Source of the DNA: Planctomycetota bacterium
GTDB lineage: Bacteria > Planctomycetota > UBA8742 > UBA2392
DNA: 48,141 nt
Reading direction: 5' to 3'
NCBI GenBank assembly: GCA_020425605.1
Contig: JAGQRH010000029.1
Span: 1-48,141 of the forward strand
In this document: positions 8,454 to 17,898 of the stretch, in pieces
Numbering within the stretch: the stretch's first letter is position 1
Layout: each line of letters starts with the position of its first letter
Position numbers and translations under genes: made by a program
Notes under the pieces: generated by a model
What the model was told of the DNA's origin: nothing
Databases searched by the model: none
What the model saw: the letters and a program-made list of their open reading frames with translations, nothing else

Positions 8454-8918
8454 CTAGTTGTCGCTGGGTGGCGGTGCTTTCACGAAGTGAGCCCAGAACT
8501 GGCCCAGCGCGTTCAGCAGCTCGACAAACTTTTCGTACTCGGCCGGCTTGGTGACGAACGCGTTCGCCCCACGTGCATAGCTGGCCGTAACGTCAGCATC
8601 GGCCGTGCTGGTGGTCAGCACCGTCACTGGAATCTGTGCAAGCTTGGGCTCGGCCTTGAGCCTGTCGAGGAACTCGTGGCCGTTCATGCGCGGCATGTTC
8701 AGGTCAAGCAACACAATATCCGGCCGCGGGTTGCTGGATTCATCGCTGAAGTCCCCCTCGCGCTTCAGGTACTGCAGAGCCGAAACGCCGTCGTCCACTA
8801 CGCGAAGGTCGGCATCGAGCGTCGAGTCCTCAAGGGCACGACGCGTCAACGCCTGCTGGACGGGGCTGTCCTCGACCAACAGGATCGTGAACGAGCGCGT
8901 TTGAGTACCTTCGGTCAT
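8454..8918 (-). CDS. Single-domain response regulator (CheY/Rcp1-like)
   Basis: This is a 154-aa stand-alone receiver domain. The acidic pocket is E16/D17 (LLVEDSPV), the phospho-acceptor is Asp72 (LLDLNMPRMNG), the conserved Thr is in VLTTS (about 102), and Lys124 is in FVTKPAE. The insert GDFSDESSNPRP before the acceptor strand is typical of Rcp1-like regulators paired with phytochrome-type kinases. There is no output domain, so it probably acts by protein contact or in a phosphorelay. Its start codon overlaps the stop of the kinase gene by 4 nt (ATGA), so the two are translationally coupled. Confidence 0.93.
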   Translation of the reverse strand: MTEGTQTRSFTILLVEDSPVQQALTRRALEDSTLDADLRVVDDGVSALQYLKREGDFSDESSNPRPDIVLLDLNMPRMNGHEFLDRLKAEPKLAQIPVTVLTTSTADADVTASYARGANAFVTKPAEYEKFVELLNALGQFWAHFVKAPPPSDN

Positions 8919-10696
8919 TCCGCTCCCGACTGCGTGGCGGCCGTCGCCTGTTTGACTGCAGGCAACGTAAGCCTGAAACGACTACCCTCGCCCGGAGTCG
9001 ATTCAACCTGAATCTTACCTCCATGGCGCTCAACTATCTTACGGCATACCGATAGCCCGATTCCAGAGCCTTCGTACTTGCCTATGCCATGAAGTCGCTT
9101 AAAGGGCATGAAGATCTGGTCCAGGTATTGTCCCTCAATGCCGATGCCGTTGTCGGTAACCTCCACACTGACCTCGTCTCCGACGCGCTCTCCCTTGACC
9201 TTGACCAGCGGCTTTACGCCCGGGCGGCGGAACTTCAGCCCGTTGGCCACGAGGTTCTGCATCACCCGGCCCAGCTGCATGTCGTCGCCGACCACGCTCG
9301 GCAGGTCGCTGTATTCGACTTTGCCACCCGTTTCGACAATCCGCGCCTGCAGGTCACCAGTGACCCGCTTCATGATTTCCTGAAGGTCAACCTCGACCAT
9401 CTTCAGTTCTCGATGGCCGGAACGGGAGTATTCCAGCAAGTCAGTAATCAACCGCTGCATGCGCAGGCTGGCTTCAAGGATGGCGGAAATGTCCTCCTGC
9501 GCCCGCTTGGGCAACTCTGCCCCGAGGTCAACTTTCAGCAGGCCACAATAGGTGCTCATGGTACGCAGCGGCTCCTGCAGATCGTGGCTGGCGACGTAGT
9601 TGAACTCGTTCAGTTCATTGACGAGGTTCTCGAGTTCTTCGTTCTGCGCATGCAGCTGCTGGGCCTGCTGCTTCTCCATTTCGGCAGCGGACAACCGGTC
9701 TGAGATGTCGCGCACGATGCAGCTCACGCGCGGAGTGCCTTCATAATCGTAGACACTGACCGACAGCGAGATCGGGAAGCGCGTGCCGTCTTTGCGCTTG
9801 GCATAGTGGGAACGCTCGATCGGGCCCGTAGAGCGGCGACGGGCATACTCGGCCAATATCCAGAGCCGGTCGCCGCCGCGATGCTCGAACAGGTCCGGCA
9901 GCAGCAGGTCCACATTGCGCCCGACGATTTCTTCAGATTCCCAGCCGAACAGTTTTCGAGTGGCCGGGTTGATGGCCTGCACAATTCCACCGACCACCAC
10001 AATGAAGATCGCGTCGGCAGCGCCGTCCAGGATGGCGCGGGCACGCTTCTCCTGGTGCCTCAGCTCGAATTCGAGCTCTTTGGTCTGGGTGATATCGCTG
10101 GCGTAAAGCAGCCCGGCCGAAGCCTCCGGCACACCGCGCATATGGCAGATGTACCAGCGCCGCCCCCACTGGACTTCCACAGGCTCAAGTGCAGCCCCCC
10201 GCAAACAGTCATCCACCTGCTCGGTTGTCAGCCCGGGCACGACTTTGCAGATGTCCTTGCCGGTTGGAGATTCACCCGAGATCAGGCTAATCGCAGCGTG
10301 GTTGCAGCGGGTGATCATGCCGTGAGCGTCAAAACGCAATACTGGGCCCGGGTTGAGCTGCGGAAACAGCAGCTCTTCCCTGAGCTTGCCCTCTACCTGT
10401 TCGCGCTTTGCAACCTGCTCGGCCAGCAGCTGGCCCGTATTCTTGAGGTCGCTGCGGCTGGAGATTACGGCGCGCTCGATTGACGCCATTCGCCAGGATA
10501 CGGCCGCGAACACGAGCACCACAAGCAGGCAAAACCCCAGGACAGTGCCCCAGACAACGAAGTTGTTGCCTGCGCCGGGGACAATTGCCATCACACCCAG
10601 CAGCACAGCAAAGGCCAGCGCCGCGCCGAGTGAGAACGCGGAAAGCCAGCCCAGCTTGCGCCGAAGTTGCTTGATGCCGGGATCTGCCATGGCCAC
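8915..10696 (-). CDS. Membrane PAS-domain sensor histidine kinase
   Basis: This 593-aa kinase probably phosphorylates the receiver encoded just downstream. Two membrane segments (about residues 15-38 and 46-66) are followed by a coiled coil and two PAS domains (about 110-205 and 218-335). The HisKA domain has phospho-acceptor His371 in VASHDLQEPLRTM. The HATPase domain has the N box NLVANGLKF (481-489), the G1 box DNGIG (515-519) and the G2 box GSGIGL (543-548). The HDLQEPLR form of the H box is typical of phytochrome-related kinases, but there is no GAF/PHY chromophore domain, so the signal is unknown. An internal ATG two codons later is an alternative start. Confidence 0.93.
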   Translation of the reverse strand: MAMADPGIKQLRRKLGWLSAFSLGAALAFAVLLGVMAIVPGAGNNFVVWGTVLGFCLLVVLVFAAVSWRMASIERAVISSRSDLKNTGQLLAEQVAKREQVEGKLREELLFPQLNPGPVLRFDAHGMITRCNHAAISLISGESPTGKDICKVVPGLTTEQVDDCLRGAALEPVEVQWGRRWYICHMRGVPEASAGLLYASDITQTKELEFELRHQEKRARAILDGAADAIFIVVVGGIVQAINPATRKLFGWESEEIVGRNVDLLLPDLFEHRGGDRLWILAEYARRRSTGPIERSHYAKRKDGTRFPISLSVSVYDYEGTPRVSCIVRDISDRLSAAEMEKQQAQQLHAQNEELENLVNELNEFNYVASHDLQEPLRTMSTYCGLLKVDLGAELPKRAQEDISAILEASLRMQRLITDLLEYSRSGHRELKMVEVDLQEIMKRVTGDLQARIVETGGKVEYSDLPSVVGDDMQLGRVMQNLVANGLKFRRPGVKPLVKVKGERVGDEVSVEVTDNGIGIEGQYLDQIFMPFKRLHGIGKYEGSGIGLSVCRKIVERHGGKIQVESTPGEGSRFRLTLPAVKQATAATQSGAE

Positions 10697-10730
10697 AGTT
10701 TGCCCGGATCGGCTGCCGATTGGAATGCCA

Positions 10731-11777
10731 TCAGAACCCGCGGCCCGACCAGCTGATTCCCAGCGTGAACAGGAAGCGGAAGTCGTGGTGTTTGAAGCCC
10801 TCAGCCGGGATGTTGTCCCAAGAGTGCTCTATCAGCAGGCCCGCCGTGAAGTATGAGGCGAAGTGATGCTCGATCAGCAACGAGCTGTTGACGACCAGGT
10901 TCTTGAACTCGGCGAAATCAAGCAGCAACTCGGATTTGGCATTGATGTGCACCATGTCGGCGGCCGTGACCCAGTCAAACTCGGTCTTTGCCCGGGCACC
11001 GAAAAAGCCGCGGTCATCAGTGTGGTTGATCAGGTCTTCTTTGGTGTAAGTGAGATGCGCCGCCACGTACCAGGTCATCTTCGGCTTGCGGATGATGTAG
11101 TAGCCCGGACCCACGCCTGTGATACTGCGGTAGTGGTAGCCGGCCAGCTCATTCATATAGAGGTCTTCGGTTACCTCAACGGTGAGGTTGAAGTCGAAGA
11201 TGTAGCGATACAGGTAGCCGAAGTGGTGCTGGCGCTCGCGGACTGAGTCTTCTTTCAGGTTGCGGTCCTGGAAGTAGCTGCCACGGCCGAACAGGGTCAT
11301 GTAGTTGTGCTTGGTGGTGCGCTTGATGTCGAAGCGATAGCCCAGGTTGTAGGTGCGGGTATTGCCCTCGGTCCAGCCGAAGCTCAACAAAGCATCGAAA
11401 GACCACTCCGGGCGCTCATCGGGAACTGTCTCGTCGATACCCTTAATGCCTTCGAGGGACTCCACGTCCAGTTCACCAGCTTCCAGCTTGACCTTCAGCT
11501 TTCCATCTTCGGTGCTGATCGTGGCGTCTTGCTGGTCCTTGATACTCTCGCCTGTGCGGACGCGAACTTTGCGTTCTTCGTCGAGGTCCATCGTTGCGAC
11601 CTTTGCCACGGGCACCTTGACCAGGCCCACGGATGTGCTGGTGAAATGCACTTCGCCGTTTTCGAGCTTTTCGAACTTGCCGACAAACGTGTCGCCGTCG
11701 GTTGTGGTCAGCTCATCGGCGACGAGTGAAGCCGGCGCGCAAATCAGCACCAGCAGCAGCAGAAAACGCAGATACAT
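10731..11777 (-). CDS. DUF481-like outer-membrane protein
   Basis: This is a 348-aa exported protein. The ATG at 11777 is preceded by GAGAGGA and starts a clear signal peptide (MYLRFLLLLVLICAPASLVA). An N-terminal soluble part (LTTTDGDTFVGKFEKLENG) resembles the domain often found before DUF481/YdiY barrels. From about residue 120 (WSFDALLSFGWTEGNTRTYN) alternating aromatic strands run to the C-terminal ISWSGRGF, as expected of an outer-membrane beta-barrel ending in Phe. The role in family members is poorly defined. It implies a diderm cell envelope. Confidence 0.78.
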   Translation of the reverse strand: MYLRFLLLLVLICAPASLVADELTTTDGDTFVGKFEKLENGEVHFTSTSVGLVKVPVAKVATMDLDEERKVRVRTGESIKDQQDATISTEDGKLKVKLEAGELDVESLEGIKGIDETVPDERPEWSFDALLSFGWTEGNTRTYNLGYRFDIKRTTKHNYMTLFGRGSYFQDRNLKEDSVRERQHHFGYLYRYIFDFNLTVEVTEDLYMNELAGYHYRSITGVGPGYYIIRKPKMTWYVAAHLTYTKEDLINHTDDRGFFGARAKTEFDWVTAADMVHINAKSELLLDFAEFKNLVVNSSLLIEHHFASYFTAGLLIEHSWDNIPAEGFKHHDFRFLFTLGISWSGRGF

Positions 11778-11848
11778 GGATACTCCTCTCAATACGCCCC
11801 CGCATTGGGTTGCGCATGCTAGGGGTCTGTCCGCATCAGGCAAGATGC

Positions 11849-12388
11849 CTAGTCGCCGGACTTCGAATTATCTGGTGGGCCTTCGCCATTCGATGGTGCG
11901 TTGGTTTCGTCCTGCAATCGCTTCTGCTCGGCCGAATACGCAAGGCTTGCAGAGCGGCTGTACTTCCAGGAGCCGTCGGGCTTCTTCTGGAACACGGCCC
12001 AGGAGCCCTGGACGGATTCCTCTTTGCCGTTCTTCTTGCCGATGTACTTGAAGAGCGCCCGGGCTTCCTTCTCAGGAACGATGTCGGTGTCGACAACCTC
12101 GATCGTCCACTTGATGCCCTGCTTGCGGGACTCCTCGAAGTTGTGGCTGTAGTCCGACAGGATCTGGTCGCGCTCTTCGTCATTGAGGGTCAGTGACAGC
12201 AGGCTGAGGTTGCTGGTCTCAATCCCGCGCGCGAATGCTTCCGTGGCGCCTTCGGGCGTGGACAGGTCAGGTATGAAGGCCTGGTCCTCGCTGTTGGCAT
12301 TGGCGTCATTGCCGGCACCGCCGCACGCGGCGAGGACAAGCATCATGCAGACAAGCATGCTAGGCAGGATTCTTCCCATGGCTCTCAT
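11849..12388 (-). CDS. Putative lipoprotein with NTF2/DUF4878-like domain
   Basis: This is a 179-aa protein. The start at 12388 gives a lipoprotein signal with lipobox LAAC (MLVLAACGG). The segment STPEGATEAFARGIETSNLS, followed by a basic/aromatic beta-rich part (WTIEVVDTDIVPEKEARALFKYI, in shorter pieces), is like small lipoproteins with a DUF4878 or NTF2-like fold. This is a resemblance, not a proven membership. The C-terminal tail is low-complexity and polar. Confidence 0.65.
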   Translation of the reverse strand: MRAMGRILPSMLVCMMLVLAACGGAGNDANANSEDQAFIPDLSTPEGATEAFARGIETSNLSLLSLTLNDEERDQILSDYSHNFEESRKQGIKWTIEVVDTDIVPEKEARALFKYIGKKNGKEESVQGSWAVFQKKPDGSWKYSRSASLAYSAEQKRLQDETNAPSNGEGPPDNSKSGD

Positions 12389-12438
12389 TCCGTTGCCTCG
12401 AAGTTCGCGCAGGATAGTGTACTTGGGCCAAACGGACA

Positions 12439-12466
12439 AACGCCTGCCCTTTGCTGGACAGGCGTT
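12439..12466 (-). terminator. Hairpin downstream of tRNA-Pro
   Basis: An 8-bp stem (12439-12446 with 12459-12466) follows the tRNA 3' end on the minus strand. It is followed by GTTTGTCC rather than a strong U-run, so it is a probable but weak terminator. Confidence 0.5.
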
Positions 12467-12472
12467 CGAAAA

Positions 12473-12549
<77 letters not shown>

Positions 12550-12585
12550 ATCCGCTCGGAAAGCTAACGCAGCGGTGTTGCAGCG

Positions 12586-13584
12586 TCAAGGTGAGGAGGC
12601 CAGCCAACCCGCGATATCTGCGGCCTTCAGGATGCCGTCCTCCGTGATCCAGCCGGCGATCAGCGAGGCCGGAGTGACGTCAAACGCCGGGTTGTAGACC
12701 TTTGCAGCGTCAGGCGCGGTCCGGGTATCACCCACGAATCGCAGCTCGCGGTCGTTGCGTTCTTCAATCGGGATCAAGTCGCCCGACGCCAGCGTGGCGT
12801 CAAACGTGCTCTTCGGTGCGGCGATGTAGAACGGGATGCCGTGCGCCTTGGCCAACGTCGCGACGCCGTAGGTGCCAATCTTGTTGGCCGCGTCGCCGTT
12901 GGCGGCCACGCGGTCTGCCCCGGTGATCACCAGATTGACTTTGCTGTCGCGCATCACGACGGCAGACATCGAGTCGGAAATCACGGTCACGTCTACACCG
13001 TTCTCGGCCAGCTCGAAGCTCGTCAGCCGCGCGCCTTGCAGCAGCGGGCGCGTTTCGTCGGCGTACACATGGAACTTGCGGCCCTGCTCATGCGCAACGT
13101 ACATCGGCGCCAGTGCCGTGCCCATTCCAGCGGTGGCCAGCGCACCAGCGTTGCAGTGTGTCAGCACGCCCATGCCATCCTTGATGAGCGAGGCGCCGTG
13201 CTCGCCGATTGAGCGGCAGGTACGGACGTCCTCAGCATCGATGGCGCGGGCTTCCTCAAGTGCGCGCTCGGGGTCGCCCTCGGCAACCCGTTTCACCCGC
13301 TCGACGGCCCACCGCAGGTTCACGGCTGTGGGCCGCGCCGCTGCCAGCCTCTCAAGCCCCTCATCGCCAAGCCCGCTGCGAAGCGCGATCACAGCGCCAT
13401 AGCCGCCTGCAGCTCCCAACGCTGGTGCGCCTCGTACGGCCAGCCGCTGGATCGCTTCGATCACCGGCTCAAGCTCAGTCAGCTCAATGAGCTTCAATTC
13501 AGCGGGAAGCAGGGTCTGCTCGATGATCACGAGACGGCCTGTGGCCGCATCTCCCTGCCAATCGACTGTCCGGGGTAGCGTCAT
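12586..13584 (-). CDS. mtnA: Methylthioribose-1-phosphate isomerase
   Basis: This 332-aa enzyme converts 5-methylthioribose-1-phosphate to methylthioribulose-1-phosphate in the methionine salvage pathway. The sequence shows RGAPALG (51-57), the catalytic Cys144 in THCNAGALATAG and the catalytic Asp224 in ITGADRVAANGD. Length and motif order match the MtnA family rather than eIF2B subunits. It stands alone next to tRNA-Pro; no other salvage gene is in the window. Confidence 0.95.
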   Translation of the reverse strand: MTLPRTVDWQGDAATGRLVIIEQTLLPAELKLIELTELEPVIEAIQRLAVRGAPALGAAGGYGAVIALRSGLGDEGLERLAAARPTAVNLRWAVERVKRVAEGDPERALEEARAIDAEDVRTCRSIGEHGASLIKDGMGVLTHCNAGALATAGMGTALAPMYVAHEQGRKFHVYADETRPLLQGARLTSFELAENGVDVTVISDSMSAVVMRDSKVNLVITGADRVAANGDAANKIGTYGVATLAKAHGIPFYIAAPKSTFDATLASGDLIPIEERNDRELRFVGDTRTAPDAAKVYNPAFDVTPASLIAGWITEDGILKAADIAGWLASSP

Positions 13585-13661
13585 GGGCGCATCCTGTGTT
13601 TATCGGGGGCGGGAATCTATATTGTAGTTGTCACGTTTTCCCAATGGGGCAGGGTACTCGC

Positions 13662-14288
13662 ATGGCCAAGACAAGCGCCAGCAAGGACGCGTCGTCCGAA
13701 CAGGAACGACTCGAAGAAGAAGAACGTCTCGCCGATGAGCAGGTTCTTGAGGACCTGCTTGAGGATACCCACGGCATATTGAAACAGGCCGTGGACCGCG
13801 CCGGCCCGAAGCGCGTGGCACGGGCTCTCGATGTGAGCCTGAGCCTTGTCTACAAGTGGACGCAGCCGCCGCGCACCAAAAAGAATCCCGGCGCCAGTGG
13901 CGCGCGCAACCCGCTGGACAAGCTCGTCACGATCTTCCACCTGAGCGAGGACCTCGAGGTGGTGCAGTTCTTGTGCAAGATCGCCCGCGGCTACTACACC
14001 GCCAACCCTGCGCTGCAGTCCAAGGCCGGGCACAGCTTCGTGACCGCGACCGTGACGGCGCTCAACGATTTCGCCGACCTGATGCAGATGGCCGAAAAGT
14101 CGCTTACCGATGACGGCGTCATTGACGAGGACGAGGCCAAGAAGCTTCGCAAGAACTGGGACCGGCTGAAAGGCCGCCTGGAGCACTTCATCGTCTCCTG
14201 CGAAGAGGGCGCATACGACCTGGCCCGCGACAAGGACGAGGAAGACACCAAACCCAAGAAGAAGCGCGGCAGGGGCGAAGAGGAATAA
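13662..14288 (+). CDS. Helix-turn-helix DNA-binding protein, unknown role
   Basis: This is a 208-aa protein. An acidic N-terminal helix (SSEQERLEEEERLADEQ) precedes a helix-turn-helix at about residues 45-68 (GPKRVARALDVSLSLVYKW), reminiscent of Cro/YdaS-type regulators. A long helical part with two conserved-looking segments follows, then a charged tail rich in Lys/Glu (KPKKKRGRGEEE). The ATG at 13662 follows a GGGCAGGG sequence; an in-frame ATG at 13644 is an alternative. The next gene begins 5 nt later, so they are co-transcribed. The target is unknown. Confidence 0.72.
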   Translation: MAKTSASKDASSEQERLEEEERLADEQVLEDLLEDTHGILKQAVDRAGPKRVARALDVSLSLVYKWTQPPRTKKNPGASGARNPLDKLVTIFHLSEDLEVVQFLCKIARGYYTANPALQSKAGHSFVTATVTALNDFADLMQMAEKSLTDDGVIDEDEAKKLRKNWDRLKGRLEHFIVSCEEGAYDLARDKDEEDTKPKKKRGRGEEE

Positions 14289-14293
14289 CAAGA

Positions 14294-14752
14294 GTGAGTG
14301 ACCGGCTGCCGATACCAGAAATCGACGATGAAGGCCTCAGGCAGCACATCCTGAAGCTGCGCGGCCTCGTGGCCGAGGAAACCATCGAGACACTCAAGAT
14401 GGTGCGCCTCGACCACATCGTAAACCCGCGCGGCAAGCTGAACGCCGAATACGACCAGCAGGCCTTTCGTGCCTGGGTGATTGCCTGGCTGAATTCGCTC
14501 GAGACGGTCCTGTGCGCCCACATGGCAATGATGACCAAGCAGCTGTGGGACGAGAAAGAACCGCTTGAGCCGACGCTGGCCCACCCCAAGCTGCTGCTCG
14601 ACCAGGTTGAAGACATCCGCCGCGCGCTCGAAATCATCCTGCACGCCGAGCCGGAAATGACGCCGCAACCGGTCACGGGTGAACACAAGCGCCCGCCGGA
14701 ACAGGACGACGAAGCGGCTGCCGTCAAGGACGCCGCCGACAAAGACGCCTAG
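14294..14752 (+). CDS. Small helical protein of unknown function
   Basis: This is a 152-aa protein starting with GTG, 5 nt after the HTH gene. It is predicted to be mostly helical. Notable stretches are LRQHILKLRGLVAEETIETL and AFRAWVIAWLNSLETVLCAH, followed by an acidic disordered tail (EQDDEAAAVKDAADKDA). I do not recognise the family. Close coupling to the HTH protein suggests a partner role, which is inferred only from position. Confidence 0.65.
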   Translation: MSDRLPIPEIDDEGLRQHILKLRGLVAEETIETLKMVRLDHIVNPRGKLNAEYDQQAFRAWVIAWLNSLETVLCAHMAMMTKQLWDEKEPLEPTLAHPKLLLDQVEDIRRALEIILHAEPEMTPQPVTGEHKRPPEQDDEAAAVKDAADKDA

Positions 14753-14795
14753 CGACACCTTGCCGCATCCCGGCCCGCTGGTAGATAGCCCGCTT

Positions 14796-15590
14796 ATGGA
14801 AGCGTTGTCCAAATCCCGCGCCAAGCAGTTGCGCGCACTGAAGCTGCGCAAGTCCCGCGAAGAGCAGGGTCTGTTCGTTGCCGAGGGCCCGCTGCTGATC
14901 GAGGAAGCCTTCAAGGCAGCCGTGTTCCCCCGCTATGTGGTCTTCTGCCCCGAGCTGATCGACAGCACACGCGAGAAGGTCGAGCAGCTGCTTGAGCGTT
15001 GCAAGCAGGAGGGTGTCGAAATATTCGAGACCGACGCCGGTGAGTTCATGGCTGCCAGCGACACCGTAAACAGCCAGGGCATCCTCGGTGTTTACGGCGT
15101 GCCCGCCTGGGACCTTACGGCGCTGCTTGCTCGGCCAAACCTGACGCTGCTGGTGCTCGACAATCTGCGCGACCCGGGCAACCTCGGGACCATCGTTCGG
15201 CAGGCCGCGGCATTCGATTGCGGCGGGCTCCTGCTGCTGAAGGGCTGCGTCGACGCCTACAACCACAAGGCCGTGCGCGCCAGCATGGGCGGCATCTTCC
15301 ACGTTCCCGTGTTCGCCGACCTGACCCCCGAAGACGTGATGAGCAAACTCACCGACGCCGGCGTGTGGCCCTACGTGACGGGCACCAGGGGCCAGAATGC
15401 GTTCACGATCAGCTACCCGCCGCGCACGGCGTTCATCATCGGCGGCGAAAGCGAAGGCGTGCAGCCATTCTGGAATGCCCGCGACGTCATTCAGGTCGGC
15501 ATCCCGCAGACCGACAAGGTCGAGAGCCTGAACGCGGCCGTCGCAGCCAGCATCCTGATCGCATACCGATACCAGGCCCGCCAGTCCTGA
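14796..15590 (+). CDS. SpoU/TrmH-family RNA 2'-O-methyltransferase
   Basis: This is a 264-aa SAM-dependent rRNA or tRNA ribose methyltransferase with a C-terminal trefoil knot. The N-terminal substrate-binding domain starts MEALSKSRAKQLRALKLRKS and contains FVAEGPLLIEEAF. The three SpoU motifs are present: DNLRDPGNLGTIVRQAAAF, FIIGGESEGV and VGIPQTDKVESLNAAVAASI. The exact target (TrmH, RlmB or TsnR type) cannot be told from the sequence. The start at 14796 is chosen because the domain begins there and the preceding gene ends at 14752. Confidence 0.9.
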   Translation: MEALSKSRAKQLRALKLRKSREEQGLFVAEGPLLIEEAFKAAVFPRYVVFCPELIDSTREKVEQLLERCKQEGVEIFETDAGEFMAASDTVNSQGILGVYGVPAWDLTALLARPNLTLLVLDNLRDPGNLGTIVRQAAAFDCGGLLLLKGCVDAYNHKAVRASMGGIFHVPVFADLTPEDVMSKLTDAGVWPYVTGTRGQNAFTISYPPRTAFIIGGESEGVQPFWNARDVIQVGIPQTDKVESLNAAVAASILIAYRYQARQS

Positions 15591-15641
15591 CCGCCACTCG
15601 CGTCCAGCACGCGGAGGTCGTCAGTGGGACGCTAATGCCAG

Positions 15642-17846
15642 CTAGCCTCGCCGGCTGATCAGCATTACTGCGTGGGTTGTCTTCTGGACGATCACCATCG
15701 CAAAGCGGCCGAAGTGTTTCTTGCGCTTGCCCATTCGTTGGACGCCGATGATCGTGAGGTCGGCCTGGTCGCACTGGCGCGCCACTTCGTCGATCGGCTT
15801 GTCACTGCGGATGATTCGGACTTTGCCGAAGCCGGGGGCTTCGCTCATGGCGACGCGCTCCAGTTCTTCCTCGATCTTGAGCGCCTCGGGGTCGGAGACC
15901 GTGTTACCGATCACGCGCAGGTAGATCACTTCCCGCTGCGATTCGCGCGAAAGGCTGCCCAGCATGCGGGCGCGCAGCTCATCCTGTGCACCCTTGCCCC
16001 CCACCGGCACCAGAATCGTCCTGGCATCCTTCACCTGCCACTCGGGCTGGGCGCGCAGCACCACGACATCCGAATCCACGCTCGACATCAGTTTCTCAAG
16101 ATGCTCACCGTGCTCGTTCTCTGTCAGCTTGCTCATGCCCATCAACAGGCTCTGGCAGCCGCGTGTGCGCGCCACCCGCGCGATCTCAAGCCATGGGTCG
16201 CCGGCCACAGTGGTCAGGGCTTCCGGGTACATGGCGCGCTGGAAAGACGCTTCCAGCGTCTGGCCGAGCACCTCCTGCGTCCGCTTCAACGCTTCGGTGG
16301 CATCACCCTCCGGTTTGCGGATCACGAACAACATCAGGATTCGGCCGGTCACCGGCGGGGTTAGCGCGTTGGCAATTCCAACCAGCCCCTGCGCGCTCGC
16401 GGGGTTCGCGATTGGTAGTAGCACCAGCGGGTTCTCGCCGCGCGCCACGGAGCGCAGCGGATTGCGCGCCACATCGGCGGCGTCGGCGGCCTCGGCACGG
16501 CGCGCAAACAGCGTCACGTAGATGCCGATGCCCACTACCATCCAGACGCCGGTGATTACGCCGGCTTCGGGCACAGCGATACTCTGGAACACCGCCAAGC
16601 CAAGGCACGCGAGCCCGCCGATCACCGGAACGATGCGCGAGATCAACTTACCCGGCACGGCGCCGCGCACCTGCGCCAGCAGATTCGTCCAGTGCACCAG
16701 GGCAAACGTAAGCAGGAAGATCAAACTGGCCGCGGCGCCCGCCGCCGCGACACTGGGGATCAGCAGCAGGATCAGCACCACAAGCGCTGAGCTGGTGACC
16801 ACTCCCCCCACCGGCGTGCCACGCTTCGCGCTGACTCTTCCTACTTCCCACGGCAGCGTGCGGTCACGCGCCATGGCCTGCGCGATTCGTGAAGCCGCAA
16901 AAAGGTTCGCCTGCAAGGCCGACAGCATGGAAAGCAGAGCAGCCACCGCGATCATCCAGAAGCCCGGCGCGCCGAGAATATTGCGCGCTGCAATGGCAAC
17001 GACCGCGTCCGCCGATTCCGGCGACTGGCTGCTCATTGAGATGATGTTGTCACCCTCAGGCACACCGACCGTCATCACGACAAACAACAGTGGCATGTAG
17101 ATGACCAGCGCAATCGCAAGCGACAGGTACATGGCACGCGGTATGTTGCGTTTCGGCTGCTTGACCTCGCCACCGACGGCCGCGATCAGATCAAACCCCT
17201 GCAGCGCGATGAACGTAAAACCCATAGCCTCGATCAGCCCCGTAGCACCCTGATGAAAAAACGTCACCGGGGTCGCCTCGGCACGCGAACCGAAGATCAG
17301 TACGCCGAGACCGGCGAGAATGAAAATGACAAATATGATGACCTTGCCGATCGTCTCAAAGTTCCCGCCGCCGGCACTCTTGAACATTAGCAGCAGCGAG
17401 TACATGCCGGTCGCCATCACCGCCAGTCCGACGACCGTGTAGTGATTCGACAGCCAACCTGGCGCTTCTCGCCCGAGCAGCGAGTAAACATCGCGCGCGA
17501 TGATCACGGCGTAGACAGCAAAGCCCAGTGCATAGAGCACGCCCGCGACGATGCTCGCGAACCAGACCACCCAGCCCACGGCGAATGCCGAGCGCACGGA
17601 CAGCACCATCTTGGCAAACGTGTATGAGCCCCCCGACAGCGGGAACGCCGAGGACATCCCCGCAAAACTGCGGGCGGTGAAGAAAGCGATCACTCCGTTG
17701 ATCGCAAATGCAAGAATCGCGGCCGGGCCGGCCGTGGCAAAGGCTGTGCCTGCCAGCGCCAGCACGCCGCCACCGACGATGGCACCGACGCCAACCAGCG
17801 TGGCTCGAAACAGCCCCAGCCTGCGTCCTGATTCCTCTGCACTCAA
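15642..17846 (-). CDS. APC-superfamily permease with C-terminal tandem universal-stress domains
   Basis: This is a 734-aa membrane protein. The TTG start is fixed by AGGAGG four bases upstream. The first ~450 residues carry about 12 membrane segments with the APC signature near TM1 (GVGAIVGGGVLALAGTAF) and SFAGMSSAFPLSGGSYTF, as in amino acid/cationic amino acid permeases. Two USP-like cytosolic domains follow, at about 475-600 (NPLVLLPIANPASAQGLVG) and 605-734 (TILVPVGG to HAVMLISRRG). USP domains often bind ATP or regulate the transporter. The substrate is not known. An amino acid is the most likely cargo by family. Confidence 0.88.
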   Translation of the reverse strand: MSAEESGRRLGLFRATLVGVGAIVGGGVLALAGTAFATAGPAAILAFAINGVIAFFTARSFAGMSSAFPLSGGSYTFAKMVLSVRSAFAVGWVVWFASIVAGVLYALGFAVYAVIIARDVYSLLGREAPGWLSNHYTVVGLAVMATGMYSLLLMFKSAGGGNFETIGKVIIFVIFILAGLGVLIFGSRAEATPVTFFHQGATGLIEAMGFTFIALQGFDLIAAVGGEVKQPKRNIPRAMYLSLAIALVIYMPLLFVVMTVGVPEGDNIISMSSQSPESADAVVAIAARNILGAPGFWMIAVAALLSMLSALQANLFAASRIAQAMARDRTLPWEVGRVSAKRGTPVGGVVTSSALVVLILLLIPSVAAAGAAASLIFLLTFALVHWTNLLAQVRGAVPGKLISRIVPVIGGLACLGLAVFQSIAVPEAGVITGVWMVVGIGIYVTLFARRAEAADAADVARNPLRSVARGENPLVLLPIANPASAQGLVGIANALTPPVTGRILMLFVIRKPEGDATEALKRTQEVLGQTLEASFQRAMYPEALTTVAGDPWLEIARVARTRGCQSLLMGMSKLTENEHGEHLEKLMSSVDSDVVVLRAQPEWQVKDARTILVPVGGKGAQDELRARMLGSLSRESQREVIYLRVIGNTVSDPEALKIEEELERVAMSEAPGFGKVRIIRSDKPIDEVARQCDQADLTIIGVQRMGKRKKHFGRFAMVIVQKTTHAVMLISRRG

Positions 17847-17898
17847 CTGCGCCTCCTGCGCCAGTTATCGGCATTTTGGCGCGCGCGTCCAGCGGTGC

